Part shown: positions 29,801 to 41,280 of the stretch, piece after piece
Position numbering within the stretch: position 1 is the stretch's first letter
Layout of the letters: each line of letters opens with the position of its first letter
DNA from: Perkinsus olseni
Taxonomy: Eukaryota; Perkinsozoa; Perkinsida; Perkinsidae
Assembly (NCBI GenBank): GCA_013115135.1
Contig: JABANP010000436.1
Location: 1 to 45,012, forward strand
DNA length: 45,012 nucleotides
Direction of reading: 5' to 3'
Position numbers and translations under genes: made by a program
Notes under the pieces: generated by a model
What the model was told of the DNA's origin: nothing
Databases searched by the model: none
What the model saw: only the letters and a program-made list of their open reading frames with translations

Positions 29801-31929
29801 CAGTTTCGATAAGCAGCCCGTGATGATAGGATCCCCTCACCTCTGCCTTGCCAAGTACTGCGGCCAGTCTATCCGTCATCATCCTCTCCTCAAGGCTCAA
29901 GCTGCTGCTGCTGGACACAGCCAGCCGACGTGCCGTCTGCACCCCCTTCGTACGGCATTTGAGTCGACTCTCCGCAGCCATCAAACTCGCCTTCAGCTCC
30001 TGACCATCCTATCATCATCACCGACGATACCCGACAGACTTTCTACCTCAACCTCCTTATTAAGACCGTGAATGACCCGCTGAGAATGACAGCAATTCCG
30101 TTCACTCGTGGCCAGCACTTGATGGCTCTCGTCTGCGGACGGCCCTCCACGCAGGAACCCGACAGAATGACCCCACCGAGTGCTCTCCGTAATTCACAAA
30201 TTTCCTTCCGAAGTTGAGGACACTGTAGACAAGCAGGCGGGGCACCTCGAGAAGGGACAACAACACAACGTCCGATCCCGTCTATCGCCTCCCGAGCTGA
30301 AGCTAGTAATACCCTCAATCGAAGTCCATCTCGCTACTCCAACTCTCGCCTCCAAAGTCGCGACTTCGACCCTATATAAAATGGCACGGTCGGAGATCGA
30401 TTCGTAAGAGCCGCTCCTCACTGCGTTCCCTTGGCCATCGTGTCCATAGCGGTCTGACAGCCCACCGTCCACGACGCTGTATTCTCGGTTTGAACGCCTC
30501 CATCACTGGTTAGCAGCTCGATCGTTTGCGACGCCACGGACTCCAGCTTAGACAACTCTGAGTTCAACACAACCGACAGCCGCTACACTCCCCTCAGCCA
30601 TCGCAAGACCGTGGTTGCCCTCGACGAACCTCTCGGCAACTCAGAGCGTAGTGATAGGATCAGTTCCCCCCCGCCGCCACCACTACTCTCTGTATCAATC
30701 GACTTAGTCGTGAGCTGCGCTTTCGCCTCCGCCAGCCTGTCAGTAACGTCCTTGTACCTGTATGAAGAACAGCATGAAGACACCGCAGTACCGGCAGTTA
30801 TGGCAGAATTAGCGCCACACTATCACTGGATCGGATGCTTCCCTGTAGCCACATCAACAACTTCGGTGGCACGCATGGCCATATACAAGATAGAGCTGGA
30901 CAGCCTGTGCGCGTCAATCCTCAGAACTATCACGGCAGAGGGCAATAACCCCCTCAGTGGGCGGTAGACAGAGAGTGAAAGCTATCTTCGAACGGCCCCA
31001 TGTATTGATTGCATACGTGCAAGAGAGGCCCCCTCCTCGGTAAGTCGAGGAATTAGACAGTACACGATCCAAGCGAAAGTACATCATGACGTGTGATGAC
31101 TCTTCATTCCGTCACGCCAGCTATCGCCGCTCCCCAGGCCTGTTCTCTAGTTCCCGCTCACTTCCGATGCATCAGCCTCTGCTGCTCGGCCATGACCTCA
31201 ACCCTCCTCAGCACAGCGTCGTATCGATGGACATGCTCCTGCGCACGGAGCCTTCCCGAGACGCCCTGTAATTACAGCCGTACTCACCTGGACGCGGGAC
31301 TCTACCAATCGCTCGATCTCCTTGTCTCTAGCTGCCTCTGCCTCCTTGGGCTCCTCTTGCTCCTCGCTGCCCATCGCACAACGATGCTCTGAGACACCCG
31401 TCCCGCTACTCCTACTGGGTGACATTGGTTCCCTCATCACACGAAAAGTTGTCGCGTTCTCCCTCAGTCCCTACCCAGATGGCTCAATTGTCCTACCAGA
31501 TATTCATGCTCTCACATAATTTGTTAGGAGCAACTACTCATCCCTAATAAGCTACAAAGCAGTAGAAGGCCCGGACCGGGATAGTCGAACACCGTAGGCC
31601 GGTTACCCGCGGCCACCGGTAATTCACAGCAAGAGAGAAGACGACGACAACAGCCAATTCGTATGGGTCCATCAATTTCGTGTACACATGGTCGTGCACG
31701 AGCCCTGGAGGCTGTCCCGCAATCAACCTCATACAAAGATTCCTATAAACGATATCATCCGGAAAATAGTATCATTCCATCAGCACTCTCGTCGCAGAGC
31801 TGCCCACCCGCAGTTGTCTTCTTGCTTATGTCCCTGGCCATAGCCTCGCACGAAGTGAGCAGAAGTCGCAGATCGGCCGACGAGATGCTGTTGGGTGAGC
31901 GCCCCTTCTTTGTGGTGCTGCTGATTGTA
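26881..31929 (-). CDS. Coiled-coil gene, 3' exon block with stop codon
   Basis: Exons: 31808-31929, 31288-31388, 31162-31238, 30630-30757, 30422-30557, 30338-30371, 30177-30222, 30047-30132, 29841-29999, 29302-29451, 29113-29250, 28868-28959, 28704-28797, 28570-28656, 27607-27777, 27411-27527, 26881-27003. All junctions are phase-consistent. The intron 28960-29112 starts with GCAAGA, a second GC-AG intron. The last exon follows a good acceptor (AAATTTGCAG) and ends in TAG at 26881, giving a 40-residue C-terminus that changes from coiled coil to a non-helical end. The long intron 27778-28569 is AT-rich and holds nothing recognisable. Confidence 0.85.
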
Positions 31930-34900
31930 CTGACAGAACGATGATGCGCCGACAAGGAGATCCGGAGTATGTGAGAGTGACGGCGCCTTCGATTTCTCTG
32001 GTTGGCACTCCTGCGTGAGACTGCATGAGAACAAAGTCTTCAGGCCGACAGCTTTTGAGGGTGACGACCCTCACCAGAAGAATTGATGGGGCCAAAATCG
32101 TGGTATTTATCAATAGCAATTAGTAAAATTATTCCGCTTGCCATACAGCGAGATGCCGCTCCGGCAAGTTACTATGACTTTTACTACGCATCCAGATTGA
32201 ATCCAACTATTTTCTGGGATCGAACTTCGATCGATTAGTTCACTGGGATAACCAATCAACCAACTTCCAGAGATAATGCATTCAATCGTCAATCCGACCT
32301 TCACTTTCAGAAAGCATCTAGTGCAATCATAAATGTAGTGAGTGGATAGTACCCACCTCTCGACGCTCTGCTGAATCCTTATCAAGACTCTCAGGAGGGC
32401 ACGCTCGACTGCCACACCCTCATTGGGCGTCGTAGGGGATGATCCCTGTAGGAGGAGGATGACCTGAGTGCACCTGATGAGGCCTTCCGGAGGGGGCTGT
32501 CTAACCTGTCGCTGGGCCGCTAGAATCCTCTTCAGCTTCCTCTTATCAGTTTTCGACGAATCGGCTGCCGCTGCTGGCCCATCATCCTTTTGGGAGAGGT
32601 CCGCCTCTCCCCGCTCGAACCTGTACTTCCGTTGAATTGGCCGGTAGAACCGGTGCGACTGACAGGGCCTAGTCTGGTAGTAGCAGACTGGTACGATGAT
32701 TAGCGGAGACAATCAAGAGGTCCCGGGTTCGATCCGAGGTTGAAGCATCGCCGCAAACGTATATCCAGTCCAAACAGACGCATGGGGACTCGAGCACCGT
32801 AGCTCACCTAGCCAGTTCACCACACACGCTCTGCAGAGCAACCAGGGCGTCAGATTCGCTGCCCTCCCCCGACACCGCCGCCATGCACACAGCCAAACGT
32901 CTGATGATAAAGCCGCTGCTACGACTGTCCTCGAACGCCCTGCCCGGCTATACTTCCGAAGCTGCTCCAGCTGCAGCTTCAGCCTCGATGCCTCCGCTGC
33001 ATGGCCTTCTATCGTGGTCATGGAGACCTGCAAGAGCGCCAGTGAGACGACACCGGCCATCGCCTCCGGTCATCGCACGGCCCGCTCTGCCTCTAGCTTC
33101 TCCTTCATCTCTGTTATCTCTCTTTCGAGTTCTACCCGAGCACTAGCCAGCTCATCTTTATGAAGGACCTATCAAAAATCTATCGTCCATGCGCCCTAGT
33201 AGGGCGAGATGAAAAAAAGCAGCTCCGAGCACCGGGAAACTCTCATAGACGTTCAAGGCCCACATGGGTCTTGGGTCGCTACGAAACTCTGTGCTGTAAC
33301 CCAGGCTAGTAGAAGTTAAGGCGGCTGAGTATCCAACAGGCCGAGCCGCGTCCAAGTATCGAGGAGAAGAAGAAGGGCGCCGGTTGGTGGTGCCTTCCTA
33401 GGTGGATTGTACTGCCTAGAGGCCTTCTGGCATCAACGACGAAGACCTCCCAAGTTCACATTGTCAACTATCATCGTCTGATGGTAAACACTTTGGTCAG
33501 TCAAGCCGTGTTGTTTTCTTTGTTTCCATCAGCCGCGATCAGCACGGCGACCGAGATCAAAATCATAGAACGTTCCCGATTCGGACAGGAAAGACTTCTG
33601 GCTGATCCCATCAACTAACTAGTAGAGCGGGGTTACCGGCAGTAGCCTACGGCTTCCCTTCAATTTCCTCACAAAGAAAATGCCAGTGTAGCAGAGGACT
33701 CGAGTTCAACGAACGATTTGGCCACGCTGTGCTACCATACCACTCCTCGCCCTCATCCTCCTAGGATCTTCACTATCACACGTACACTGGAAAGTCAATC
33801 TCTCGATAAAAAGTGGACGGGACTCAGAACGATGAACGACATTACTCTGTCACTGCCGACTGTCACTGTATTCGCAATATGTTACCATACCACACCTCAC
33901 CCGCATCTTCCTGCATTCCCCCTCTACTCTCGCCGCGATGATCTCTTCAATATCATCTCCCGCCGCCATCACCTCCACCTCCACCGAGCTCGGCTGGGAC
34001 GCCACAATGGGAGGAGCTGCCGTCCTCTCCCTATCCAGTTCGGCCGCCATGCTCGACAGAGTCATCTGAGCCACAGGCTCCCTTCCCGTTGCAGCCATGG
34101 CCCACCTTACTTCGATCGAGGAGAACTTGTCCAGCAGCTGTCGGAGTCTGGGGTCCTCCTCTTTGAAGATGCGCTCAGCCTCTGGGTCGTCCAACCTTGA
34201 AAGGAAAGCTTCCCGTAGTACGGGACCGTACTGGACGTAGTAGTCTGCTCAGCCCGAGTGCATTTGGGCAGCTTAATCACAGGCTATATAGTCGACTACC
34301 GAAAACCACCAAAACGAACATCCTGTTCACAGAGATCCAAAAGCTAGACTACTAGGCTACTTGTACTGGTCTAGTGAGTTGAAAACTTTTGGAGTCTCTA
34401 GGCTAAGACAAAAACACGATCCTCGGTCTTCATCGCGCATTACGGGGCTCATTGTACTCATGCCTGTCATTGCTTCTGCCTACACTCCAACTCGCACAAC
34501 TAACGAGGCAACGCTGCTTCATGCCAGTATAGTACCCCTGCCATCAGGGCATACCGTCATGACCCTCAACAATGACATTATGCGGAGTAACGAATCATTC
34601 GCATTCGTCGGCTTCCCCCTCTGATGTCTCGCTATCATCACTCAAAGGGTGATCGTTCCGTATACACTTACACAATTACGATTATGACAATTACAGTATT
34701 ACAAGGTCAAGATTTTCATCAATTTTACTTGCGCGGCCGGATTTTCTATGAATGAGGCTTACGAGAATTCAAGTTCAGAGTTTGAAAAGGCAATTCGCCT
34801 CAAAAAGACTTCTCCAGCTGAACAGCTTTACATTGTTTTTGCGGCGCCCTTGACGTTAACAAGGGCCTTCGTCGTTGAGGTGTACCGTCAACGTTCAGGA

Positions 34901-37900
34901 TGCACCGCATGCTTCAGTTTGTTTTCTCTCTTCCCCATGATTCAAACTCATGCGTATCCAAGATCGCGCCTACTGTATTCCATCCTACTTTCGCTCCGCT
35001 CCCAGCCGTTCCTTCAGCATGCTATTTTCCGACCGCAAGGAGTCAATTCGCCTGAGAAAATATCAACAGCAGCCCCCAACGGATCGTGGCTCTCGCCTGC
35101 TGTAGTCCAGAAGGCGCGTCGTGATACCCTCCAAGGCCTTCTTGTACACTGCCTCAGTTGAACCATCGTCAATTGCCACTAAGCAAAACCCTAATCCGAA
35201 CAGCGACACAGAAGCCGACGCTCACCTCCTGGGGAGATAGGTCTTTCAGTGGACCTCGGCTCCTCTTCATCCTTCCTCGGAGTCTTCTCACTCTGAACGC
35301 TCCTCGACAGAGCCGCCAGCTCGACACGACACTGATGCCAGCCTGCGTGGCACAAGGTGCGAAGATATCCAAAGGATGACCCCTGCATAACGTACCCGCC
35401 AAGGCCTTCCCCAAAGATTCCCTCAGCAGTCTGTTAGTATCCCTCATACTCTTCCACCTCGCCCCCTCCTTAGAGACCACTCCCGATGGTCCATAAGCAA
35501 CGAGAGCCATCAGCGCTTCCTCGCTACACCGCCAGTTCCGCCACCACCTGTCAAGCTACTGCGTGAAAGCAAATCAACCACCTTACCGTTCGAGAAGGGT
35601 CTGCAGGCGTTGAGCCTTGGCCTCCTCCTTCCAGAGCCGCTCAGCCGTGGCCAGCAGGAGCTCCCCCACATCGGGCTTCCCAGGCATGCCGCTGAGGACC
35701 TCGTCCAGCGCCGTCGGGGGTGTGAACTGGTGGACCGGAAGAGCTCAGCGGAGCGATTCAGGGATGATTTCGCACCTCGGGAAGGGTTTGGGAAATTGCC
35801 TCCAAGCCCTTTTCAAAGGAGCCAACCTGACTGAGCATCCTCTCCACTTGGCACTTGTGAAGGCGGGTCATCTCATCGACCTGAGGCCTTGAAAGCTGAT
35901 TACGACGGACCCAGCAAAGCAGGGATCCAGTACGAAGTCCACAGACAGAGCACACACTGCCATGAATGGTAGAATTTTAAGCAACTGCAACCTATAGCAA
36001 GACCGTGCCATGGTCCGAGTTCTCAAGTCATCGAGAGACTTGGACTTCCATTTCTTTTTCATTCTGCGCATCTGGTTCCAAGCTCGAGTCTATCGCTTCT
36101 AATTTCTCTTCAATCGCTGTGAGTTCGAAGTATTGTCCATTCGCCCAACCACAGTCGCAAAGAGAAGAAGAATCAGCGAGCGCATCCCGCACCGGTTGGA
36201 CGGCATCAACCCCCTACGTGAGCTCTCAACTTCGCGTTCGCCTCTTCCATCGCGTCCATGCTGAGGCATCCATCAGGCTCTGTCTCCTACAACGCCACGC
36301 TCGCCGGCCCCCCAGCAGCACCAGGAGTACCTTCTCTAAGACACCCTTCTCCGAAATCTTCAATTCCAACGACCCCCGCTGTTGCTCAGAATGCCGCTGT
36401 TGCTCAGAATGCCGCAGTTGAGCTCGGACGCGACCGATAGCCTCCTCCAGTCTTCTAACTAAAGACTAGCAGTCAGGGCCGACGTCACTGTGAGGGGAAG
36501 TCGCTCCAACAGCGATAAGAGTCAGGGGCAACCGGAGGTCAATGGATCCCCCTTTCTCATCGGATGCTTCATAAGCGAGAGAAAATCGTGAGGGAACCGC
36601 TGCTCTAGAGGGTGTGTTTGGGGTAGGTTTTATCAGTTACTTCGCAAGAGCTGATACCAAACCACCCCCACACTCCTTTACATTGCACGTAGAGGGCCCG
36701 TGCGCGAGAGTGTGACTGTGTGGGCGCACAACCCTCACGCCCCCTAGCGCTGGCAGTACTTATTCTCTTTGTAATGTTTGGCATCACGGCTCTTATCAGA
36801 ATCACCATCGTCATGCTACAGCGATCACAGTGGACGAAATTGGGCGAACGTAAGGCTCAGTACCTCACCTCTTCTCTCGGATGCATCGTGAGCTATTGAC
36901 ATTCGTTCAGCCCGGGCCCTGGCGTCGTACTCCAACCGACTCAGATACAGGACTCGAGCCGTGAGCTGATGGACTCGCTTGCTCAGCGACAGCTCCTCTC
37001 CACTGATGAAGACAGAACTTGGAACGATACTCACGAACATGAAAATCACGTCTAACAGCACCGCAAGCATCGCATGAAAATAACGCGCGAAACGCGACCA
37101 CCCGTGAGTGTGAACCACACGAAGCCAGTGCCAGGCTAGGCTGCGTACTCCCACCGTTCGCTCTGTTACTAAGACCAGAATCCTTCAAGCTGGCCAGTGC
37201 GCTAAAGCGTGAGATGGTTGAAGAGAAGCCGCAATCGGAACCGTGAATTTCCTCAGTGGCTTCTTTTCAACCCTTTTTTCTGGAAAACTGGATTTTTTTA
37301 ACTTGCTAAACTGGATTTTCCACTCCGCAGGCCGCGAGTTCGACGATTCTCAACCACATATCCAGTAAGGCTCCCAAAAATCTCTCCGAACCTCCTCACT
37401 CTGATGCCCCTTCTCGCTTCGCTAAGGCCGCTAGACTCTCCCTAGCTTCCTCAACCTCCGCCTGTCTGAACAGGGCCGTCTCTCAGCTGGCCGCTGAGCA
37501 TTGGCCTCCCTCTCCACCTTCGCTCGAGCTCTGTCTCCAGGCCCACCAGCTTGCTCTGTAGGGACACTCTTTCCGCATCCCACTTTTCCTGCGCTGCGCT
37601 CCACTCATCGAAAACCTACCTTCAGGACCTCAACTCTCGAGTACCACATTTCCCCCCACACCTGATGCAGCTTCCCGGAAAGACGCTCCCGCTCTTCCCT
37701 CTGCGCCGTCCGGCCTTCCTCAAGCTCCGCACATTCGCCTTGCAGTCGGTCGATAACAGCCTGGCGATCGTCACACAGTATATGCAGCCGCCTCGCCTCC
37801 TCCTCAGCCGTATGCGCCTGAAACAAGACGGCCAACCTTCGTCCACTCCATCATTCCTTGGATACGCAGAGGGGCCTCAGCTCTGTGCAGCAGTTGGGAC

Positions 37901-40700
37901 ACGATCACACTCGAAGGACACTGCTAGCTGGAGCTGCAAGGGCGACGGCCGAAAGGAATCGGTCTTCAATCAGGCAACAGATAGCGATTCCCGTCTCACC
38001 CGCGCAGTCAGACTCTTCAGCTCGGCTTGTGACCGGATCAGAAGGTCGTATCTGGCCTGCTCAGCGCTGTGGACTTCCTTACGAAGCTCTGCAACCATTT
38101 TAGAGTTCTCCACCTGGGAGAATGACGATGCTGAGGCCGTTCGACAAACCAATTCCGAAACTAAAGGTCTTTTCTAAAATAGGTTTTCCTCATCGCGAGG
38201 CACGTTCCTCAAGTCTAGAGCTAGTTAAATCGATGGTGGCGAGCCTCAACCAGTCGGGCCACCTCCTGCACCACCGACGGTCTCCTGTCCACCCACAACC
38301 ACCGAACGCTACCAAATGGATGCCCCCTGCAAGCGTGTGCTCACTCGGTCCACTCCCCGCAGGAACTCCTTCACCGGCCACGTCACTTCCAGCTCCTCAC
38401 ACGTCTGGCAGCAGCTGGTCGACCGCGGTGGATGCTGCCTGAAAGTCCACCAATCGACGACCAGACGAGTTCAACACTGCCTGCCTGCTCATCTCCGCCT
38501 CCAAGTCCGCCACGGCCACGTCTCGCTGCCGGATAGCCTCCTTCTCCGCGAACTTACACCGCTGGACTTCGATACTTAATTCCGCTAATTGCCCTAAAGG
38601 AAGTCGGTAATATCCCTCAGGGATTATCAAACGCCCGTAAGAACGATCCGACTGCTGCCCGTTCCCAGGATAGAGCAACGGTAACTTTGGAGCACTCCAG
38701 AGCTAGACAAGACCATTCAAGTCGGAATATCAGCTAGACCAGAGCCTCAGGCGCATTAAGCGATCGGACGTCCGTACGCACGACATGACCGTTGTCCCAG
38801 TACACTCCCGAGCTAAATCGAATGATCGAGATCAAAATTCCAGGCTCTACGGCCGACGGTGAGTTAAGAAAAGGAGGTCACCTCTCAGATTGTGCAAGGC
38901 TTGCTGATCGGCTGGTGGAGGAGATTCTGTGCTTGCCTGCTTCTGCTGCTTCTCACAACTGACAGGAAGTCTTCATCTCCTGTTAAAATGTTCGCTATAA
39001 ACAGCCCACCTCTCCAGCTCCTCAGCGAGCCTCTCAACTTCCCTCTTCAACACGCTGTTCTCCTCAAGCAGCTCTTCCCTCCGAGGACCCGACACCTCCG
39101 TTTGGACCTGCTCGCCATGCTGTCTGCTTACAAGTCAGCAGGACCCTTCTCACCCCTGCTTCCGCAGTGCTCCGCTTCATCTGGGCTAGTTTCGCCCGCA
39201 AGTCCGCCACTTCCCGCTGATGGTTGACCACCGAGCTCTGCAGAGCTCCCACTTGCTTCCGAGCCGACGTTTCGGCGGAGCGAAGCACTTCGAACTCAGT
39301 CGCGGCCGCGTCGTTGAGCGATTGCAAACGATGGACCTTCAACACGAGAATACGTTAGCAACCGGCACGATGGCCCAAGGACGCCGAGTTGAACCTTCTA
39401 GTGAAGGCCAGGATTGTTATCTCGTTACTATAAGTGAGTAACATGCACGCTGTGACCATAAGAATCTCCCAAGCTATCACCGCATGATACATGTGCAGGC
39501 TACGCGGCATGAGCGATTGTGACCTCACTCGGCAGCCCGCAGGAAGGCGCGCTAGAAGCTCGTCCCGGTGACGAGACCGCCCAAGGGAGTCGCTATCTCG
39601 AGATCGCTTTTAACGTCAGGGCCTGCCCCGTTTCGTGGCAGGGGCCCTCCACCCACCTCAGCCTGCAATCTAGCCGACTCCGTCAGTAGAGAGTCGAACC
39701 TCGTCTGCATGGCTGCCTGATTCAGCAGGAGACTCGACCGAGCAGCAGATGCAACGCCGCCTTGCATTTTGTTCCGTCATCTTCCTCTTCTCCTCCTCCC
39801 ACCGCGACTTCTCCGCAGCAACAGCCTCTTTCTCTTCTCTCAGCTTCGCTATCGTCTCATCCTTGCTCTGAAGGACCTGGCAACCTGCGATTACGCACTG
39901 CGTCCCCAGGTCCATCCTCCTGTCCCTTAGCGCCAGTAATATTTGTCCTTACTGTACTCATAGAGATGAAGATTTTATCAGTATCACTCTCGCTGGGTTT
40001 GAGCGACAACAGAATACCGCGGTCAGGAGCATGGACGATTTCTTGGAGGTGTGGTACTGTGAGTGTGTCAGCACACAATCCACCTGTCCCCTGGCGCTAG
40101 TAATATTTGTCCCTACTGTATTCATAAAGATGAAGTTTCTATCAGTATAGGTCGGGTTTGGGTGATAACACAAACGCTCGACAGTTCTCGATAGACCCGA
40201 CCCAAGGAGGCCCCCTGCAAGCACAGCAAAATAACCCTACCAAAAGTGCCGCTTCGCTCCGCCTGCTATGTTCCAGTTTTTCCGCCTGGTAGTGCTGCAG
40301 CGACACTGAGTTCCTCTCCAGCAACACCTGGTCACCGGACGACTTATCCTCAGAGTGCTGCGTGGAGGGGCTCAGGAGTCGATCCCGAGGGGGCGTCCCA
40401 GAATCTAACAAAACACTCAGACTTCCGAAGACGCAAGGCCTCCGCGATTCTTCCCACCATCATCCTTTTGAAACAGAAGTTGCCTCAGCTGCTCAATCGT
40501 AGCGGCCGATTTGTCCCTCTCCTGCACCAGCGTCCCTGGTCAGTGACAATCTCATCGCGAGCTGCCCGGAGGTCGGTGGTACCCTCAAGATTTGTCGCTC
40601 TCTGTTCGGCCGCCTCCCTCTCCTCCTCACTGAGCTCAAGTCTCTTTCTGATGGTCTCTAGTTGTTCTCTCAACAACTCCTCTACTGTGCCGTGGGCCAT
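26881..40700 (-). CDS. Large coiled-coil protein gene with about 48 small exons
   Basis: No long frame exists, yet from the ATG at 40700 (MAHGTVEELL) to the TAG at 26881 I can chain about 48 exons of 23-241 nt flanked by GTRAGN-type donors and pyrimidine-rich acceptors, nearly all with matching phases; coordinates are in the three block entries. The sum is about 5.3 kb, or about 1,780 residues. The encoded peptides are overwhelmingly Glu/Lys/Arg/Leu/Ala/Gln-rich with heptad spacing, that is, long coiled coils with short Ser/Pro-rich breaks, consistent with a structural or cytoskeletal scaffold. No enzyme motif is visible. The family cannot be named, since coiled coils resemble one another. 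Introns are mostly 39-60 nt with some of 250-800 nt. Two exons contain homopolymer frame breaks. The ATG could be internal if the F-box/ankyrin exons upstream belong to the same transcript. Confidence 0.85.
32357..35880 (-). CDS. Coiled-coil gene, middle exon block
   Basis: Exons: 35776-35880, 35587-35726, 35396-35547, 35226-35342, 35097-35148, 34989-35051, 34111-34195, 33901-34065, 33079-33168, 32923-33027, 32808-32830, 32506-32620, 32357-32445. Every junction is phase-consistent. The intron 35052-35096 begins with GC (GCGAGA) rather than GT. The intron 34066-34110 is 45 nt and in frame, so unspliced reading would not reveal it; GTAAGG and CTCAG ends argue that it is real. Peptides include SLRSENSMLKERLGAERK and SARVELEREITEMKEKLEAE. 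Confidence 0.8.
36040..40700 (-). CDS. Coiled-coil gene, 5' exon block
   Basis: Exons: 40583-40700, 40458-40535, 40241-40404, 39657-39876 (internal frame break), 39154-39336, 39010-39107, 38882-38958, 38451-38593, 38313-38404, 38251-38284, 38000-38113, perhaps a micro-exon ending the intron at 37933, 37662-37817, 37518-37615, 37400-37465, 36869-37002, 36331-36458, and about 36040-36286 (frame break at about 36215). Phases agree across all junctions except at the two frame breaks; the 28-nt intron 38285-38312 and the micro-exon are weak. Sample peptides are LREEKEAVAAEKSRWEEEK, LLEENSVLKREVERLAEEL and LQSKLVGLETELERR, all typical coiled coil. Exon 36331-36458 contains two copies of an 18-nt unit (36378-36413) encoding RHSEQQ twice. 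Confidence 0.8.
36378..36413 (-). repeat. Two tandem 18-nt units in a coiled-coil exon
   Basis: The 18-mer GCTGTTGCTCAGAATGCC (plus strand) occurs twice in direct succession and begins a third time. It encodes RHSEQQ twice on the minus strand, keeping the frame. It is an in-frame minisatellite likely to vary in length between isolates. Confidence 0.9.
39920..40170. repeat. Imperfect direct repeat inside a long intron
   Basis: 39920-40011 and 40084-40170 are about 90-nt copies with a few differences (shared GTAATATTTGTCC, ACTGTA, CATA(G/A)AGATGAAG, ATCAGTAT). Both lie inside the 364-nt intron 39877-40240, one of the longest in the gene, so intron growth by local duplication is likely. Confidence 0.85.
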
Positions 40701-41280
40701 TTCATCGCAGTGAAACCCTTGGGAAGCGGAGCTTGTTGGGCAACACTACCCTCACGCTTCGGAAAGACGTGGACGATCAGAACCGCGATACTGGGGTCTG
40801 CAAGGAGCTGCGGTACATCCGCACAGACCGAGGTCGCCACTTCCAGGGTGATACGAAAAGCTCTTGTTGAGTATATTCCGCTCAGCGCACTCCGCTGATC
40901 CTATCCTGCTTCCATAAGAAGCTAAGTGGCGGATGATAGGAAGACAGCAGATAGAAGGTTGGATTCCAGATGGCAAAACCCGGGTGTTGTGTTCTCGATC
41001 AAGTCTGTCTCTAACGAACTGATCAGCTCCGGTGTTGTCGCACCTAGATCAGCCCGACTCATCCCGAAGTCTTCAACGACCGCTGCGTTCAACCCTATCC
41101 ACAGACACGCGGAGAGAGGTCGTGCTTCGGACTCTCCCCAGGGCATTGAGCTCAACCTTATTAACTTACTACAACCAACTCATTCACGTCACGGAAACAA
41201 GCATGGCCATGACAGCGAAAGAACAGGAAAGATCGTAGCGGGGTGCGCCAGAGATCACAGCACAGCCAGGCTACACTCAC

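Noticed and set aside
32110..32712. 200-codon minus-strand frame taken as one gene
   Set aside because: It reads through two good introns; only 32506-32620 and 32357-32445 have coding character and matching phases.
36005..36421. Plus-strand 138-codon frame with a CRS/CCSE repeat
   Set aside because: The repeat is the reverse strand of the RHSEQQ minisatellite in a minus-strand exon.
37551..38177. Plus-strand 208-codon frame
   Set aside because: It is antisense to three or more phase-linked coiled-coil exons; no domain is visible in it.
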